Assembly (NCBI RefSeq): GCF_000011385.1
Contig: NC_005125.1
Span: forward strand, 3,224,001 to 3,288,000
Direction: 5' to 3'
DNA: 64,000 bases
DNA from: Gloeobacter violaceus PCC 7421
Lineage (GTDB): Bacteria > Cyanobacteriota > Cyanobacteriia > Gloeobacterales > Gloeobacteraceae
Translations under genes and position numbers: made by a program
Shown: positions 55,182 to 64,000 of the stretch, one piece after another
Numbering within the stretch: position 1 is the first letter of the stretch
Layout of the letters: the number at the start of each line of letters is the position of its first letter
Notes under the pieces: model-generated
Databases searched by the model: none
The model's input: the letters and a program-made list of their open reading frames with translations, nothing else
Told to the model about the DNA's origin: nothing

Positions 55182-56318
55182 CTACCGCACTTCAACATCC
55201 ATTTCAATGGCATCGGTGAGCGTTTCAGATGTATACTCAGTCGCTTTAATGAATTGATCTTTTACGTCTAGCCTGAAGAATGCACCAAGGGCAGGGTATT
55301 TATTCCACGCAATATCAAATCCTTCGATACAATCACGGCTGTGCGTTGTTGCAAAAACTTGAACATTAAGTCTTTTCGATAGTTGGAAAACAATGTCCCA
55401 AACTTTTGGTTGAATACTCCAATGTAATCCATTTTCGAATTCATCGATTAGTAAAAGTCCGTTCCCCGCGTTTACAAGAGCAACGATTATATGGAACAAA
55501 CGAGTCATACCGTCTCCCATACTTTTGAGAGGAATCGGTTCATCTATCCCTTTGATCTTTACTAATGGAATACGTCTCTCGGCTGAGCGTCCTCTGTTTA
55601 GATCTCTGCTGATATCTTCTACAAAAGCAATTCCTGAAACTCGCTCATCAATCAGGCCAAGTGCAGAAATGACTTCAGACTCCAAGTCGGTTAAACTTGT
55701 TAAATCCCAGAGAGCTGCTAATTTTCGCGTAGGCATGTTCTCAGTTGGAACAAATTGCCATTTATAATTTATACTAGGCTCTTGTCGTTCATAAAAAATC
55801 CGCGAACTCCGCTGAATTTCTCTTACATCTCTATCAAGCCTGAAAAGTCTTCTAGTTCTCTCGCCCTGTTCCACTACAAGAAAAATCTCAGCATTGGATG
55901 GATCTTCATCAAATTGCTCATTCGATATGCGAATTTTTCTTGTTGTTCCTGCGTTATCGTTTTCGTCTAAATATGCTGCAGTACCAATGTGAAGCTTTGA
56001 GCCGGAAGATATTTCCCCAAGCGTAATGCCCTCCCCTTGCATTCTCGGTAGCTTTCGATTGTAGAAGAGATGCCTCGCGGAATGACCAAGAAAATTTTGA
56101 AAATGATTCTGAACTTCGCCCAACCAAATTTCTTGCCTAGATTCTACAAGTTCAATAAGTACATTGGATGAAGCATTACTCGCATAGAGCTCCACTGCTT
56201 CAAGAAATGCGCTTTTTCCAGCATTATTTTTACCGACAACTAAGTTGACACGACTTAGTCTGCCCACCTCAAGGTGTCGAAAGAGCCTGAAATTGTTAAT
56301 CATAAAGGATTTCAGCAT
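55182..56318 (-). CDS. AAA ATPase of OLD/AAA15 type
   Basis: 378 residues. Walker A is VGKNNAGKSAFLEA (29-36), the signature-like PLKSMGDGMTRLF lies at 264-275, and Walker B is LLLIDEFENGLHW (288-300) with the His switch THSRDCIE at 326. The N-terminal MINNFRLFRHLEVGRLSRVNLVVGKN is typical of ABC-like SMC/RecF/OLD ATPases. No nuclease domain of its own, so the TOPRIM partner downstream is likely the effector. AT-rich gene in GC-rich chromosome: foreign origin is likely. Confidence 0.85.
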   Translation of the reverse strand: MLKSFMINNFRLFRHLEVGRLSRVNLVVGKNNAGKSAFLEAVELYASNASSNVLIELVESRQEIWLGEVQNHFQNFLGHSARHLFYNRKLPRMQGEGITLGEISSGSKLHIGTAAYLDENDNAGTTRKIRISNEQFDEDPSNAEIFLVVEQGERTRRLFRLDRDVREIQRSSRIFYERQEPSINYKWQFVPTENMPTRKLAALWDLTSLTDLESEVISALGLIDERVSGIAFVEDISRDLNRGRSAERRIPLVKIKGIDEPIPLKSMGDGMTRLFHIIVALVNAGNGLLLIDEFENGLHWSIQPKVWDIVFQLSKRLNVQVFATTHSRDCIEGFDIAWNKYPALGAFFRLDVKDQFIKATEYTSETLTDAIEMDVEVR

Positions 56319-56429
56319 GGGACAGCCCCTAACCCTTTGCCACTAGTGTACTAGATGAGTGCATGGGCTCCGATAAGTTCGAACAGCCGCTGGCCGCTCC
56401 AACCCATCAAACGAATCTCCAGATACCCT

Positions 56430-57491
56430 TCAACTGAAAGCACAGCCAGTAGCTTGCTGCAGGTGCTCGAACCCCGAGCGCTCCAATCGGGTAGCCAGGC
56501 TCGCGAGGATGCGGCGTACCATCCAGGGGCCTTCGTAAATCCAGCCGGTGTAGACCTGCAGCAGGCTGGCGCCATGGGCAATTTTCTCCCAGGCGTCCTC
56601 GCCGCTGAAGATACCTCCCACGCCGACAATCGGTAGCTGTCCCCGGGTGCGCCCCCAGATATGGCCGATCACTTCAGTGGAACGGTTGCGCAGAGGCGCT
56701 CCACTCAAGCCTCCTGTCTCCTGAAGGTCGCTTCTCAGGCCCGAACGGGCAATCGTCGTATTGGTGGCGATCACACCCGCCAGGCGATGCTCGCCACACA
56801 GATCGACTACCGCATCGACAGCATCCCAACCTAGATCCGGGGCAATCTTGACCAGCAGCGGTTTAGATTCGCGATTTGCACATTGCAAACGGGCCAGAAT
56901 TTCCCCCAGGCGGTCCGCCTGCTGCAGTTCGCGCAGTCCCGGCGTGTTGGGGGAACTGACGTTGACGACAAAATAATCGCCCAAGTGATAAAGCCGCTCG
57001 AAACTGTACAGGTAATCGTCGCTCGCCTGCTCCAGCGGCGTCACTTTCGACTTGCCCAGGTTGATTCCGATCGGGATCCCCCACCTGCGCCCCGCCAGCC
57101 GCAACGCCAGGGCATCGGCCCCGTCGTTGTTGAAACCCATCCGGTTGATCGCCGCCTGGTCCGCGGGTAAACGGAACAATCGCGGGCGCGGATTGCCAGG
57201 TTGGGCGTGGCGGGTGACGGTGCCCACCTCCGCAAAACCGAAACCCAGGTGCTCCCAGGCACCGACAGCCTCGGCGTTTTTATCGAATCCGGCCGCGAGC
57301 CCCAGTGGATTGGCAAAAGATAGTCCCCAGAGCTTTACTTCCAATCGGGGATCTGGGTACCCAAATACTGAGTCCAACCACCCGGCCCATAGCTGCTCCG
57401 CCGCCCAGGCCAGTGCCCCGAGCGCCCGGCGATGGGCATCCTCCGGATCGGCCCGAAAGAGCAGCGGACGCGCCAGCCGATACAGGTCCAC
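56430..57491 (-). CDS. pyrD: Dihydroorotate dehydrogenase (quinone)
   Basis: 353 residues from GTG 57491, one base overlapping the upstream MOSC stop. Class 2 enzyme: NPLGLAAGFDKNAEAVGAW, GFGFAEVGTVT, RLFRLPADQAAINRMGFNNDGAD, FVVNVSSPNTPGLRELQ (nucleophile Ser), LLVKIAPDL and GVIATNTTIARSG. FMN enzyme in the membrane, fourth step of pyrimidine synthesis. Third gene of the gyrA-MOSC-pyrD cluster. Confidence 0.96.
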   Translation of the reverse strand: MDLYRLARPLLFRADPEDAHRRALGALAWAAEQLWAGWLDSVFGYPDPRLEVKLWGLSFANPLGLAAGFDKNAEAVGAWEHLGFGFAEVGTVTRHAQPGNPRPRLFRLPADQAAINRMGFNNDGADALALRLAGRRWGIPIGINLGKSKVTPLEQASDDYLYSFERLYHLGDYFVVNVSSPNTPGLRELQQADRLGEILARLQCANRESKPLLVKIAPDLGWDAVDAVVDLCGEHRLAGVIATNTTIARSGLRSDLQETGGLSGAPLRNRSTEVIGHIWGRTRGQLPIVGVGGIFSGEDAWEKIAHGASLLQVYTGWIYEGPWMVRRILASLATRLERSGFEHLQQATGCAFS

Positions 57492-58306
57492 TAGACCGGC
57501 CCGGCAAGGGCGGCCACTTCGAGCGCATCGCCCAGAGCGATCCGGCCGGGGGAGGCATGGACCATGTTCTGGCCGAAGATTTGGCCCTTGTCGATTTGCC
57601 GGTAGGTGGCCAGGGTGCGCAGGGGCTCCTCGCCCGTGGGACGGGCGGTCTGTTGATCGATGGTCGTGATCTTGCAGCGCACACAGGGTTTGGCGGCCCG
57701 CAGGGTCACTTCTCCCACGCGCACGGCGGGCCAGGTGTCTTCGGCATAAGCTTCGCAGCCTGTGACCACCAGGTTGGGCCGGAAGCGGTCCATGGGAAGC
57801 GGCTCGGCGAGGCGAGTATTGAGGTCCGCCAGCGAAGCTTCCGAGAGGACCAGAAGCGGATAGCCGTCGGCAAAACCCACCTGGGAGCCGGGCGGGGCGT
57901 AGCGGGGATTGACCGGCCGCACCCAGTCGGGAGCCATGCGCACCAGACGGCAGGGGGTCTTGAGCAGCTCGCCGAACCAGCGGGCCGCTTCTTCGCCCTG
58001 ATCCACTGCTGCGCAGCGGTCGCCCCAGACGGTCACCTCAGCGGCGGGGCCAGGCTCATGGGCGAGAGGCACTTCGATATAGCCCATCTCCGGGGCGCTC
58101 AGCCGCAGCCGCGCCTCGGTGAGCGCCGTTTCGACCAGGGCCAGCCGCACGTAGCTGCGCTGGCTGATGAAGGTGCCGCGCTCGTTGACCACCATCCACT
58201 CGCGGTCCAACCGGATGCCCCGGGTACCCAGTTCGGCCGCCTCCAGGGCGATCCCCCGGCAAGATTTGACCGGATAGACGAACAGGCCCGAGACGTGGGT
58301 GGCCAT
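57491..58306 (-). CDS. YcbX-like MOCO_N-MOSC protein
   Basis: 271 residues. The N-terminal MOCO_N beta barrel has VSGLFVYPVKSCRGIALEAAEL and DREWMVVNERGTFISQRS. The MOSC domain has RFRPNLVVTGCEAYAEDTWP and LRAAKPCVRCKITTIDQQT, with the key Cys. Such proteins reduce N-hydroxylated bases using Mo cofactor. The ATG is directly next to the gyrA stop and its stop overlaps pyrD, so it is in that operon. Why a MOSC protein sits with gyrase is unclear. Confidence 0.88.
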   Translation of the reverse strand: MATHVSGLFVYPVKSCRGIALEAAELGTRGIRLDREWMVVNERGTFISQRSYVRLALVETALTEARLRLSAPEMGYIEVPLAHEPGPAAEVTVWGDRCAAVDQGEEAARWFGELLKTPCRLVRMAPDWVRPVNPRYAPPGSQVGFADGYPLLVLSEASLADLNTRLAEPLPMDRFRPNLVVTGCEAYAEDTWPAVRVGEVTLRAAKPCVRCKITTIDQQTARPTGEEPLRTLATYRQIDKGQIFGQNMVHASPGRIALGDALEVAALAGPV

Positions 58307-60829
58307 TTATGCTTCCGCTTCCTCTTCTTCTTCGGCGGCAAAGGCACTGCCGCCGTCTTCCGCCGACTCCGGCACCACGGCGACGCCCACGATCGTATCG
58401 TCTTCGTCGAGGCGCTGCACCCGCACCCCGGTGGCCGCCCGCGACTGCTGGGAGATTTCTTCGCTCTGTTGACGGATGATCACCCCCCGGGCGGTGACGA
58501 TCATCAGCTCATCCTCGCAGCTCACCACGCGCAAGGCCGCCAGTTCGTCCCCCTGGTCGCGGAACTTGGTGGCGATCACCCCCATGCCGCCCCGGTTCTG
58601 GGCACGAAACTCGCTGAAGGGCACGCGCTTGCCGAAGCCGTCGGCGGTGACCACCAACACCCAGGGGCCGCACTCGCCGTTCGCCTCGGCCCGCTCGCGC
58701 TGCTCGCAGCTCAAGATGTCCATGCTGACCAGCTCGTCGCCCTTGCGCAGTTCCATCGACTTGACCCCGCGGGCGGTGCGACCCAGGGGCCGCAGCTGCT
58801 CTTCGTCGGCGCGAAAGCGAATCGCCATCCCGGCGCGCGAACCGACCAGGATGTCGTCCTCGGCGCGCGCCCGGCGCACCCAGCGCAACTCGTCGCCCTC
58901 TTCGAGGCCGATGGCGATGAGGCCGTTGGCCCGCAGGTTGGCAAAAGCGGCCAGGGCCGTTTTCTTGATAAAGCCCGTGCGGGTGAGCATCACCAGAAAT
59001 TCGTCGCTCGCAAATTCCTGCACCGGCACAATTGAAGTCACCTTCTCCTCGATCGGAATGGGCAAAAGCTGCACGACGGGCGTGCCCTTGGCGGTGCGCG
59101 AACCGGCCGGGATCTGGTAGCCGCGCAGGGCGTAGACGACGCCGCGGTTGGTGAAAAACAGCACCGTGTCGTGGTTGCAGCAGGTGATAAAGTGCTCGAC
59201 CGCGTCGTCCTCGCGCATGCGGGCGCCGGATTTGCCGCGGGTGGCCCGCCGCTGGCGATCAAAAGTGTCGACGGGCAAACGCTTGATATAGCCTTGCTCC
59301 GTCACCAGCACCACCATCTCCTGATTGGCGATGAGGTCGGCGTCGTCGATCTCGCCCTCGGCTTTTTCGATGATCGTGCGGCGTGGGTCATTCAGGCGCT
59401 GCTTGGCTGTCAGCAACTCGTCGCGGATGATCTGGTCGATGCGCTCGCGCCGCTCCAGCACATCGCTGAGATCGGCGATTTTGGCGATCAATTCGCGGTG
59501 TTCCGCCTCGATGCGCCCCGCCTCCATGCCGGTGAGCCGCCGAAGCTGCATTTGCAAAATCGCTTCTGCCTGGGCCTCGCTCAGCTCGAAGCGGTTCACC
59601 AGTTCGGCGCGCGCGGAGGCCGTGTCGTCAGCGGCGCGAATCAAGGCGATCACCGATTCGAGGTTGGCAAGCGCCACCAGCATCCCCATCAAAATGTGGT
59701 CGCGCTCGCGGGCCTTGCGCAGCTCGTAGTGGGTGCGGCGGGTGATCACCTCGGCGCGAAAATCGATAAAAGTCTGCAGGAACTCTTTTAAATTCAGCAG
59801 CCGCGGCTCGCCGTTGACCAAGGCCAGCATGTTGCAGCCGAAGTTGGTCTGCAGGGGTGTCAGTTTGAAAAGGTTGTTGAGCACCACCCGCGGGTAGGCG
59901 TCGCGCTTCAGTTCGATGACCGCCCGCAAGCCGTCGCGGTCCGATTCGTCGCGGATGTCGCTGATGCCGTCGATGCGCTTGTCGTTGACCAGTTCGGCGA
60001 TCTTTTCGATGAGGGCCGCCTTGCAGACTTGATAGGGCAATTCGGTGATCACGATCGCCTCGCGGTCCGGCCGGCCGCGCACCTGGATCGTCTCGATGGC
60101 CGCCACGCCGCGCATCGTGATCGAGCCGCGGCCGGTGGTGTAGGCTTCGCGAATGCCCGACTGGCCCAAGATCGTGCCGCCGGTCGGAAAATCGGGGCCG
60201 GGGATATAGCGCATCAACTCGGGAATGCCCAAATTGGGGTTGGCGAGCAGCGCGGTGACCCCGTCGACCAGTTCGCCCAGCTGGTGGGGGGGAATATTCG
60301 TGGCCATGCCGACGGCGATTCCGGCGCTGCCGTTGAGCAACAGCTGCGGCAGGCGCGAGGGGAGCACCGTGGGCTCCTGCTGCGAACCGTCGAAGTTGTC
60401 GCTAAAATCGACCGTCTCCGCTTCGAGATCGGCCAGCAGCGTGTCGCGGGTAAGGGGGGTCAGGCGGCACTCGGTGTAGCGCATCGCCGCGGGCGGGTCG
60501 TTGTCTACCGAGCCAAAGTTGCCGTGGCCGTCGATGAGCAGATAGCGGGTCGAAAAATCTTGTGCCAGGCGCACCAGCGCGTCGTAGACCGCCGAGTCGC
60601 CGTGGGGGTGGTACTTGCCCAGCACGTCGCCCACGACGCGGGCGCATTTGCGGTAAGGACGGTCCGGTCCCAGACCCAGTTCGTGCATCGCAAAGAGAAT
60701 GCGCCGGTGCACCGGTTTGAGCCCGTCGCGGGCATCGGGCAGCGCCCGCCCGACAATCACGCTCATCGCATATTCGAGGTAGGAGCGCTGCATCTCGTTG
60801 CGCAAGTTGGTCGGGATGATCGTCGTCAT
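58307..60829 (-). CDS. gyrA: DNA gyrase subunit A
   Basis: 840 residues. [37 protein letters not shown] and the active site [10 protein letters not shown] (catalytic Tyr) are seen. The C-terminal beta-pinwheel has the GyrA box [10 protein letters not shown], needed for negative supercoiling. Acidic tail (EEEEEAEA). ATG at 60829. The upstream 130 bp hold its promoter. It heads a compact operon with the MOSC and pyrD genes. Confidence 0.97.
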   Translation of the reverse strand: MTTIIPTNLRNEMQRSYLEYAMSVIVGRALPDARDGLKPVHRRILFAMHELGLGPDRPYRKCARVVGDVLGKYHPHGDSAVYDALVRLAQDFSTRYLLIDGHGNFGSVDNDPPAAMRYTECRLTPLTRDTLLADLEAETVDFSDNFDGSQQEPTVLPSRLPQLLLNGSAGIAVGMATNIPPHQLGELVDGVTALLANPNLGIPELMRYIPGPDFPTGGTILGQSGIREAYTTGRGSITMRGVAAIETIQVRGRPDREAIVITELPYQVCKAALIEKIAELVNDKRIDGISDIRDESDRDGLRAVIELKRDAYPRVVLNNLFKLTPLQTNFGCNMLALVNGEPRLLNLKEFLQTFIDFRAEVITRRTHYELRKARERDHILMGMLVALANLESVIALIRAADDTASARAELVNRFELSEAQAEAILQMQLRRLTGMEAGRIEAEHRELIAKIADLSDVLERRERIDQIIRDELLTAKQRLNDPRRTIIEKAEGEIDDADLIANQEMVVLVTEQGYIKRLPVDTFDRQRRATRGKSGARMREDDAVEHFITCCNHDTVLFFTNRGVVYALRGYQIPAGSRTAKGTPVVQLLPIPIEEKVTSIVPVQEFASDEFLVMLTRTGFIKKTALAAFANLRANGLIAIGLEEGDELRWVRRARAEDDILVGSRAGMAIRFRADEEQLRPLGRTARGVKSMELRKGDELVSMDILSCEQRERAEANGECGPWVLVVTADGFGKRVPFSEFRAQNRGGMGVIATKFRDQGDELAALRVVSCEDELMIVTARGVIIRQQSEEISQQSRAATGVRVQRLDEDDTIVGVAVVPESAEDGGSAFAAEEEEEAEA

Positions 60830-60966
60830 GTACCTGTGGGCTCCCAGATAAGATGACCGCCCGCTCCCCTGCGCTCATGGCGTCAGTGAAACGGGCGATC
60901 AATGCGGCTCAAAATGTCCAATGCATTACATTATCTTAGCATTTTGCCCCGCCCGCCGGGCCGGGT

Positions 60967-61251
60967 TCAGGGCTTGAGAGCGAGGCTCACGTAGGCGTGG
61001 ACGGTGCCGTCGGGATCGTTCAAGTGCAGCGCCGGCAGCGTCGCGGGCAAATTCTCCTCGGTCTTCTCGTCGATCGGGTTCATCACCACTCGCCCGGCCT
61101 CGCGCTCCACTTCGATGTAGCGGGTCAGCTGCTCCGTGTTCAGCCCAAACGCTTCGCCGATTGCCCGCAACGACACAAAGGGATAACCGAATTTCCCTTC
61201 CTGCGCGTCTGAAAGTGCTTTGAGCCGCTTTTGAAACTCCCGCTGATTCAC
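60967..61251 (-). CDS. Conserved-looking hypothetical protein, 94 aa
   Basis: From GTG 61251 (VNQREFQKRLKAL). It contains a possible DNA-binding helix-turn-helix (FVSLRAIGEAFGLNTEQLTRYIEVEREAG), then a short tail with TVHAYVSLALKP. The gene starts 7 bp after the sugar nucleotidyltransferase stop, so the two may be cotranscribed. Family not recognised. Confidence 0.55.
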   Translation of the reverse strand: MNQREFQKRLKALSDAQEGKFGYPFVSLRAIGEAFGLNTEQLTRYIEVEREAGRVVMNPIDEKTEENLPATLPALHLNDPDGTVHAYVSLALKP

Positions 61252-61258
61252 GCCCTGT

Positions 61259-62242
61259 CTACAACGTCGGTACGCCCAGTGCCACCTGTTTATCATCTCC
61301 GTAGATCGAGCGCACCAGTTCATCTGCCACAGTAAGCGAAATCTGCTCCGCCGCCCAGACGATGCTGTCGAAGACCGTCGCCCCCGAGCGCACCACGCAG
61401 CCGTCGCCGATGCAGCTGTAGCCCATCACCACCGCACCGCGCTCGATGTGGCAATTCTCGCCAATCAGCGCATGGCTGGAGAGAATCGCCCCCGGCTCGA
61501 TCACGGTGCCTTTGCCGATGCGCTGCTTGAGGTGCGGGTGGCAGAGCAAATCCCAGTGGGTATAGAGGTACTGGCCCAGGGTGCCGACATCGGACCAATA
61601 GTCGCCTGTGCCCATCGCAAACACCGGTGCGCCCTTTTCGACCAGGGCCGGGAAGAGATCTTTGCCAAAATCGTAGAATTGCCCCTCGGGAATCCAGTCG
61701 AAGACCTCCGGTTCGAAGACATAGATGCCCGTATTGGCCAGATTGGAGCGCTCGGTACCAGCGGCGGGCTTTTCTTGGAATGACTGGATTTGACCCGCTG
61801 CGTCGGTGACGACGATGCCGAAGCGGCTCGGATCGCCCACTTCCTTAACCGCCATGGTTGCAATAGCCCCATGGGCTTTGTGAAAATGCACCAGACGGGT
61901 GATGTCCAAGTCGGTGACCACGTCGCCGGAAATCACCAGAAAAGTACCATCCCCCAAGAATTCTGCCTGACGGCGCACACCGCCCGCCGTGCCCATCAGC
62001 TCTTTTTCCCAGGAATAATCCAGGCGCACACCGTACTGCGAACCATCCTCGAAATGGCGGCTGATCTTCTCGCCTTTGTAGTGCAAGTTGGCCACGACCT
62101 CATCAAAACCGTGGGTGCGGCACAGATCGAGCACGCGGGCCATCACGGGCCGGTTGAGCACCGGCACCAGCGGCTTGGGGATGTCGTCGGTGAAGGGCCG
62201 CAGGCGGGTGCCCTTGCCGGCGGCGAGCACGAAGGCTTTCAT
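61259..62242 (-). CDS. Sugar nucleotidyltransferase with left-handed beta-helix
   Basis: 327 residues. The N-terminal NTP transferase motif AFVLAAGKGTRLRPFTDDIPKPLVPVLNRPV is intact. ELMGTAGGVR, VISGDVVTDLD (metal Asp) and FQEKPAAG follow. The C-terminal hexapeptide repeat region (GTVIEPGAILSSHALIGENCHIERGAVVMGYSCIGDGCVV) forms a beta-helix. Similar to mannose-1-phosphate guanylyltransferase, but without the phosphomannomutase domain fused in some cyanobacteria. Nucleotide and sugar uncertain; it makes an activated sugar for cell-envelope glycans. Confidence 0.87.
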   Translation of the reverse strand: MKAFVLAAGKGTRLRPFTDDIPKPLVPVLNRPVMARVLDLCRTHGFDEVVANLHYKGEKISRHFEDGSQYGVRLDYSWEKELMGTAGGVRRQAEFLGDGTFLVISGDVVTDLDITRLVHFHKAHGAIATMAVKEVGDPSRFGIVVTDAAGQIQSFQEKPAAGTERSNLANTGIYVFEPEVFDWIPEGQFYDFGKDLFPALVEKGAPVFAMGTGDYWSDVGTLGQYLYTHWDLLCHPHLKQRIGKGTVIEPGAILSSHALIGENCHIERGAVVMGYSCIGDGCVVRSGATVFDSIVWAAEQISLTVADELVRSIYGDDKQVALGVPTL

Positions 62243-62369
62243 GGATGGTTCCTCGCACGAAGGTTGGCTGACAGGTGCAGCGAATAATGCAGCATTTCGA
62301 CCTTATACATTTCGTTAATGCCGTTCATGTTCCTATGGGAACATCGTAAAGGCTCAGTTACCTTCTGTC

Positions 62370-63596
62370 CTACACCAAAAGCGTGAAGACTTCGTTGGAC
62401 AGCAGCAGTCCCTCCGGGACGCTCAGCCGCAAGCGGCCGTCGTATAGTATCAACAGTCCCCGCTCCAGGGCGCTTTGCAACGCCTCGAGCTGGTGCGTGA
62501 CTGCAAGGTGGCCGAAGCGCTGCACCAGCGCATTCACTTCCACCCCTTCGAGCAGCCGCAGGCCCAACAGCAGCGTATCGGCTAACTCTTCTTCGGGCAT
62601 GACCGGTGCACCCGCCGGAAACTCGCCCCCCTCGACCCAGGCAAAATAATCGTGCAATCGGCGCGGTCTCTCGACGCGCGCCCCCCGGACATAACCGGTC
62701 GCACCGTTGCCGATTCCGTAGTAGGGCCGGTTGTCCCAGTAAACCCGGTTGTGGCGGCAGCGAAAACCGGGCCGGGCAAAATTGGCAATCTCATACTGCC
62801 GGTAGCCCTGCCCCTGCAACCGCTCGCAGGCGCGCAGGTACATCGCCACGGTGTCGTCGTCACCCGGCAGGGGCGCCTGACCCCCCAGGAACTCCCGGCC
62901 AAAAGGGGTCTCTTCTTCGAGAATCAGGTCGTAGAGCGATAGATGGGTAGGCTCCAGCCGCAAAACTTCAGAGAGCGAAAACTCCCAATCGGCAAGGCTC
63001 TGGTGGGGCAGACCGAAGATGAGGTCGAGGTTGAAATTCTCGAAACCTGCCGCCCGCACCGTAGCCACGGAGGAGTAGACCTCCTCAAGTCCGTGGGAAC
63101 GGCCGCAAAGGGCCAGTAGGTGGGACTGAAAGGCCTGGACGCCGACGCTCAGGCGGTTGACCCCCAGCGAGCGGTAACCGGTGAGTTTCTTGCAATCAAA
63201 AGTGCCGGGGTTGGCCTCCAGCGAAATTTCGGCATCGGGGGCAAAACCGCCGAAGTGCTCCCGCAGAGCCGCCAGAACGCGGCCGAGTTGTTCGACCGAC
63301 AACAGCGACGGCGTGCCGCCTCCGAAGTAGACCGTGTCCAATCCCTGGCCCCCGCTCGGGGTCAAGGCGATCTCCGCGAGCAAAAAGCGCACGTACTTTT
63401 CGATCAGCCCTTCGGTGCCGACGGTGACGGCAAAGTCGCAGTAGCGGCAGCGCGTGCGACAAAACGGAATGTGCAGGTAGGCGGCGGTGGGCAGTTCACC
63501 GAAGCGCCCTGGGCAAGTTTGAGGAAGTGTTGCACAGGGAGGATGCGGGACGGTAGAGGCTATAATCTGTGTGTTCGCCTCGTCCTGTCGTTCCAT
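62370..63596 (-). CDS. hemW: Radical SAM haem chaperone HemW
   Basis: 408 residues with the radical SAM cluster CRTRCRYCDF (Cys46-Cys50-Cys53, CxxxCxxC). VYFGGGTPSLLSVEQL, EANPGTFDCKKL and RLSVGVQAFQSHLL are HemN-family landmarks. It lacks the N-terminal extra Cys of true HemN, which supports HemW rather than coproporphyrinogen oxidase. The ATG at 63596 is 30 bp before a divergent gene. The N-terminal extension of about 35 residues may be partly untranslated. Confidence 0.88.
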   Translation of the reverse strand: MERQDEANTQIIASTVPHPPCATLPQTCPGRFGELPTAAYLHIPFCRTRCRYCDFAVTVGTEGLIEKYVRFLLAEIALTPSGGQGLDTVYFGGGTPSLLSVEQLGRVLAALREHFGGFAPDAEISLEANPGTFDCKKLTGYRSLGVNRLSVGVQAFQSHLLALCGRSHGLEEVYSSVATVRAAGFENFNLDLIFGLPHQSLADWEFSLSEVLRLEPTHLSLYDLILEEETPFGREFLGGQAPLPGDDDTVAMYLRACERLQGQGYRQYEIANFARPGFRCRHNRVYWDNRPYYGIGNGATGYVRGARVERPRRLHDYFAWVEGGEFPAGAPVMPEEELADTLLLGLRLLEGVEVNALVQRFGHLAVTHQLEALQSALERGLLILYDGRLRLSVPEGLLLSNEVFTLLV

Positions 63597-63617
63597 TCGC
63601 GAGCGGAATTGTTCCGG

Positions 63618-64000
63618 ATGTTAGATGTCGCCATCGTTTGCCTTTTCATCCTAGCAGGGGCAGGAATCGGCTTTAACAGCATCGCTTTTCTGCCTTCCTC
63701 CTGGACGGCAAACGCCGACATCAGCGGCGTGCGCTGGGTGACTTTGGGGTTCGGTTTTGTCTTCGGTGCCGCCCTTGGGGCCGTCGTGCGCTCCGCCTAC
63801 CGACGCCTGGAGCGCAACATCCGCGAGATGCCCACCGACGCCCTTTTGACCCGCTCGGTCGGTCTGGTGGGCGGTCTGTTGCTCGCGAACTTTCTGCTCG
63901 GTCCCATCTTTTTGTTTCCGTTTCCCGAGTCCCTCGCGTTCATCAAATTTCTCGCGTCGATTTTGGCGAGTTTGGTGTTTGCGTACCTGGGCATGACCCT
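63618..64000 (+). CDS. YacL-like PIN/TRAM membrane protein, N-terminal part
   Basis: 127 residues before the window ends. MLDVAIVCLFILAGAGIGF and WVTLGFGFVFGAALGAVV are N-terminal helices; the conserved MPTDALLTRSVGLVGGLLLANFLLG and KFLASILASLVFAYLGMTL are typical of the YacL family, whose later PIN and TRAM domains are off the window. Divergent from hemW. Confidence 0.8.
   Translation, partial: MLDVAIVCLFILAGAGIGFNSIAFLPSSWTANADISGVRWVTLGFGFVFGAALGAVVRSAYRRLERNIREMPTDALLTRSVGLVGGLLLANFLLGPIFLFPFPESLAFIKFLASILASLVFAYLGMT

Noticed and set aside
57305-59035. 576-codon plus-strand frame across pyrD, MOSC and gyrA
   Set aside because: Runs over three real minus-strand genes and has no domain features.

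Overview
The window looks like chromosomal DNA from a GC-rich, thylakoid-poor-type cyanobacterium, most likely Gloeobacter or a close relative. The evidence is a petC-petA pair (cytochrome b6f), a cyanobacterial-type short Hfq, HemJ, two CYP110-like P450s, a split glcD/glcE/glcF glycolate dehydrogenase, and an NtcA-type box before amtB, all in GC-rich DNA. The genus is inference; family assignments rest on motifs read by eye, with no database search. Coordinates of short sites may be off by a base. Layout. 1-8.9 kb: an edge-truncated beta-propeller protein, a methyltransferase, lpd followed by hfq, a DUF362 protein, a Tat-exported aldo/keto reductase, a Uma2 protein, a GNAT acetyltransferase, and a tightly overlapping queC-queE-queD operon for 7-deazaguanine synthesis. 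9-12.3 kb: petC-petA with a strong terminator, hemJ, and a PP2C phosphatase. 12.3-17.8 kb: a large exported TPR-PDZ-matrixin protein, an AT-rich membrane protein, a VapBC-like toxin-antitoxin pair with a perfect operator palindrome, and a MOSC protein. 18-22.8 kb: an exported protein, then an acyl-CoA dehydrogenase / PIG-L deacetylase / NodS-like methyltransferase / family-2 glycosyltransferase cluster, the best candidate here for an uncharacterised biosynthetic pathway. 23-30.8 kb: NTF2-like and DUF1016 nuclease genes, a permease, a pentapeptide protein, MAPEG and alpha/beta-hydrolase genes, rpmG-rpsR and amtB. 30.8-39.1 kb: three copies of an approximately 200-230 bp structured repeat bracket two blocks: P450-P450-TldE, and TldD with a histidine-ammonia-lyase-like MIO enzyme. 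39-48.8 kb: a tandem-repeat protein, a membrane protein, glcD, two small unknown genes, glcE, glcF, a transketolase-like TPP enzyme and a YdjM-like membrane protein. 48.8-54.5 kb: a mostly empty region, a LuxR-type regulator with a degenerate receiver, cobN and a second Uma2 gene. 54.5-56.3 kb: an AT-rich two-gene island encoding an OLD/AAA15-like ATPase and a TOPRIM-like partner, architecturally like anti-phage systems. 56.4 kb to the end: gyrA-MOSC-pyrD operon, a small unknown gene, a sugar nucleotidyltransferase, hemW, and the start of a YacL-like PIN/TRAM membrane protein. Working together: petCA supply electron transport; hemJ, hemW and cobN serve tetrapyrrole metabolism; glcDEF handle photorespiratory glycolate; amtB imports ammonium under likely NtcA control. 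The accessory genes (defence-like ATPase pair, toxin-antitoxin, Uma2 and DUF1016 nucleases, duplicated P450s, repeats) are where unusual biology is most likely.
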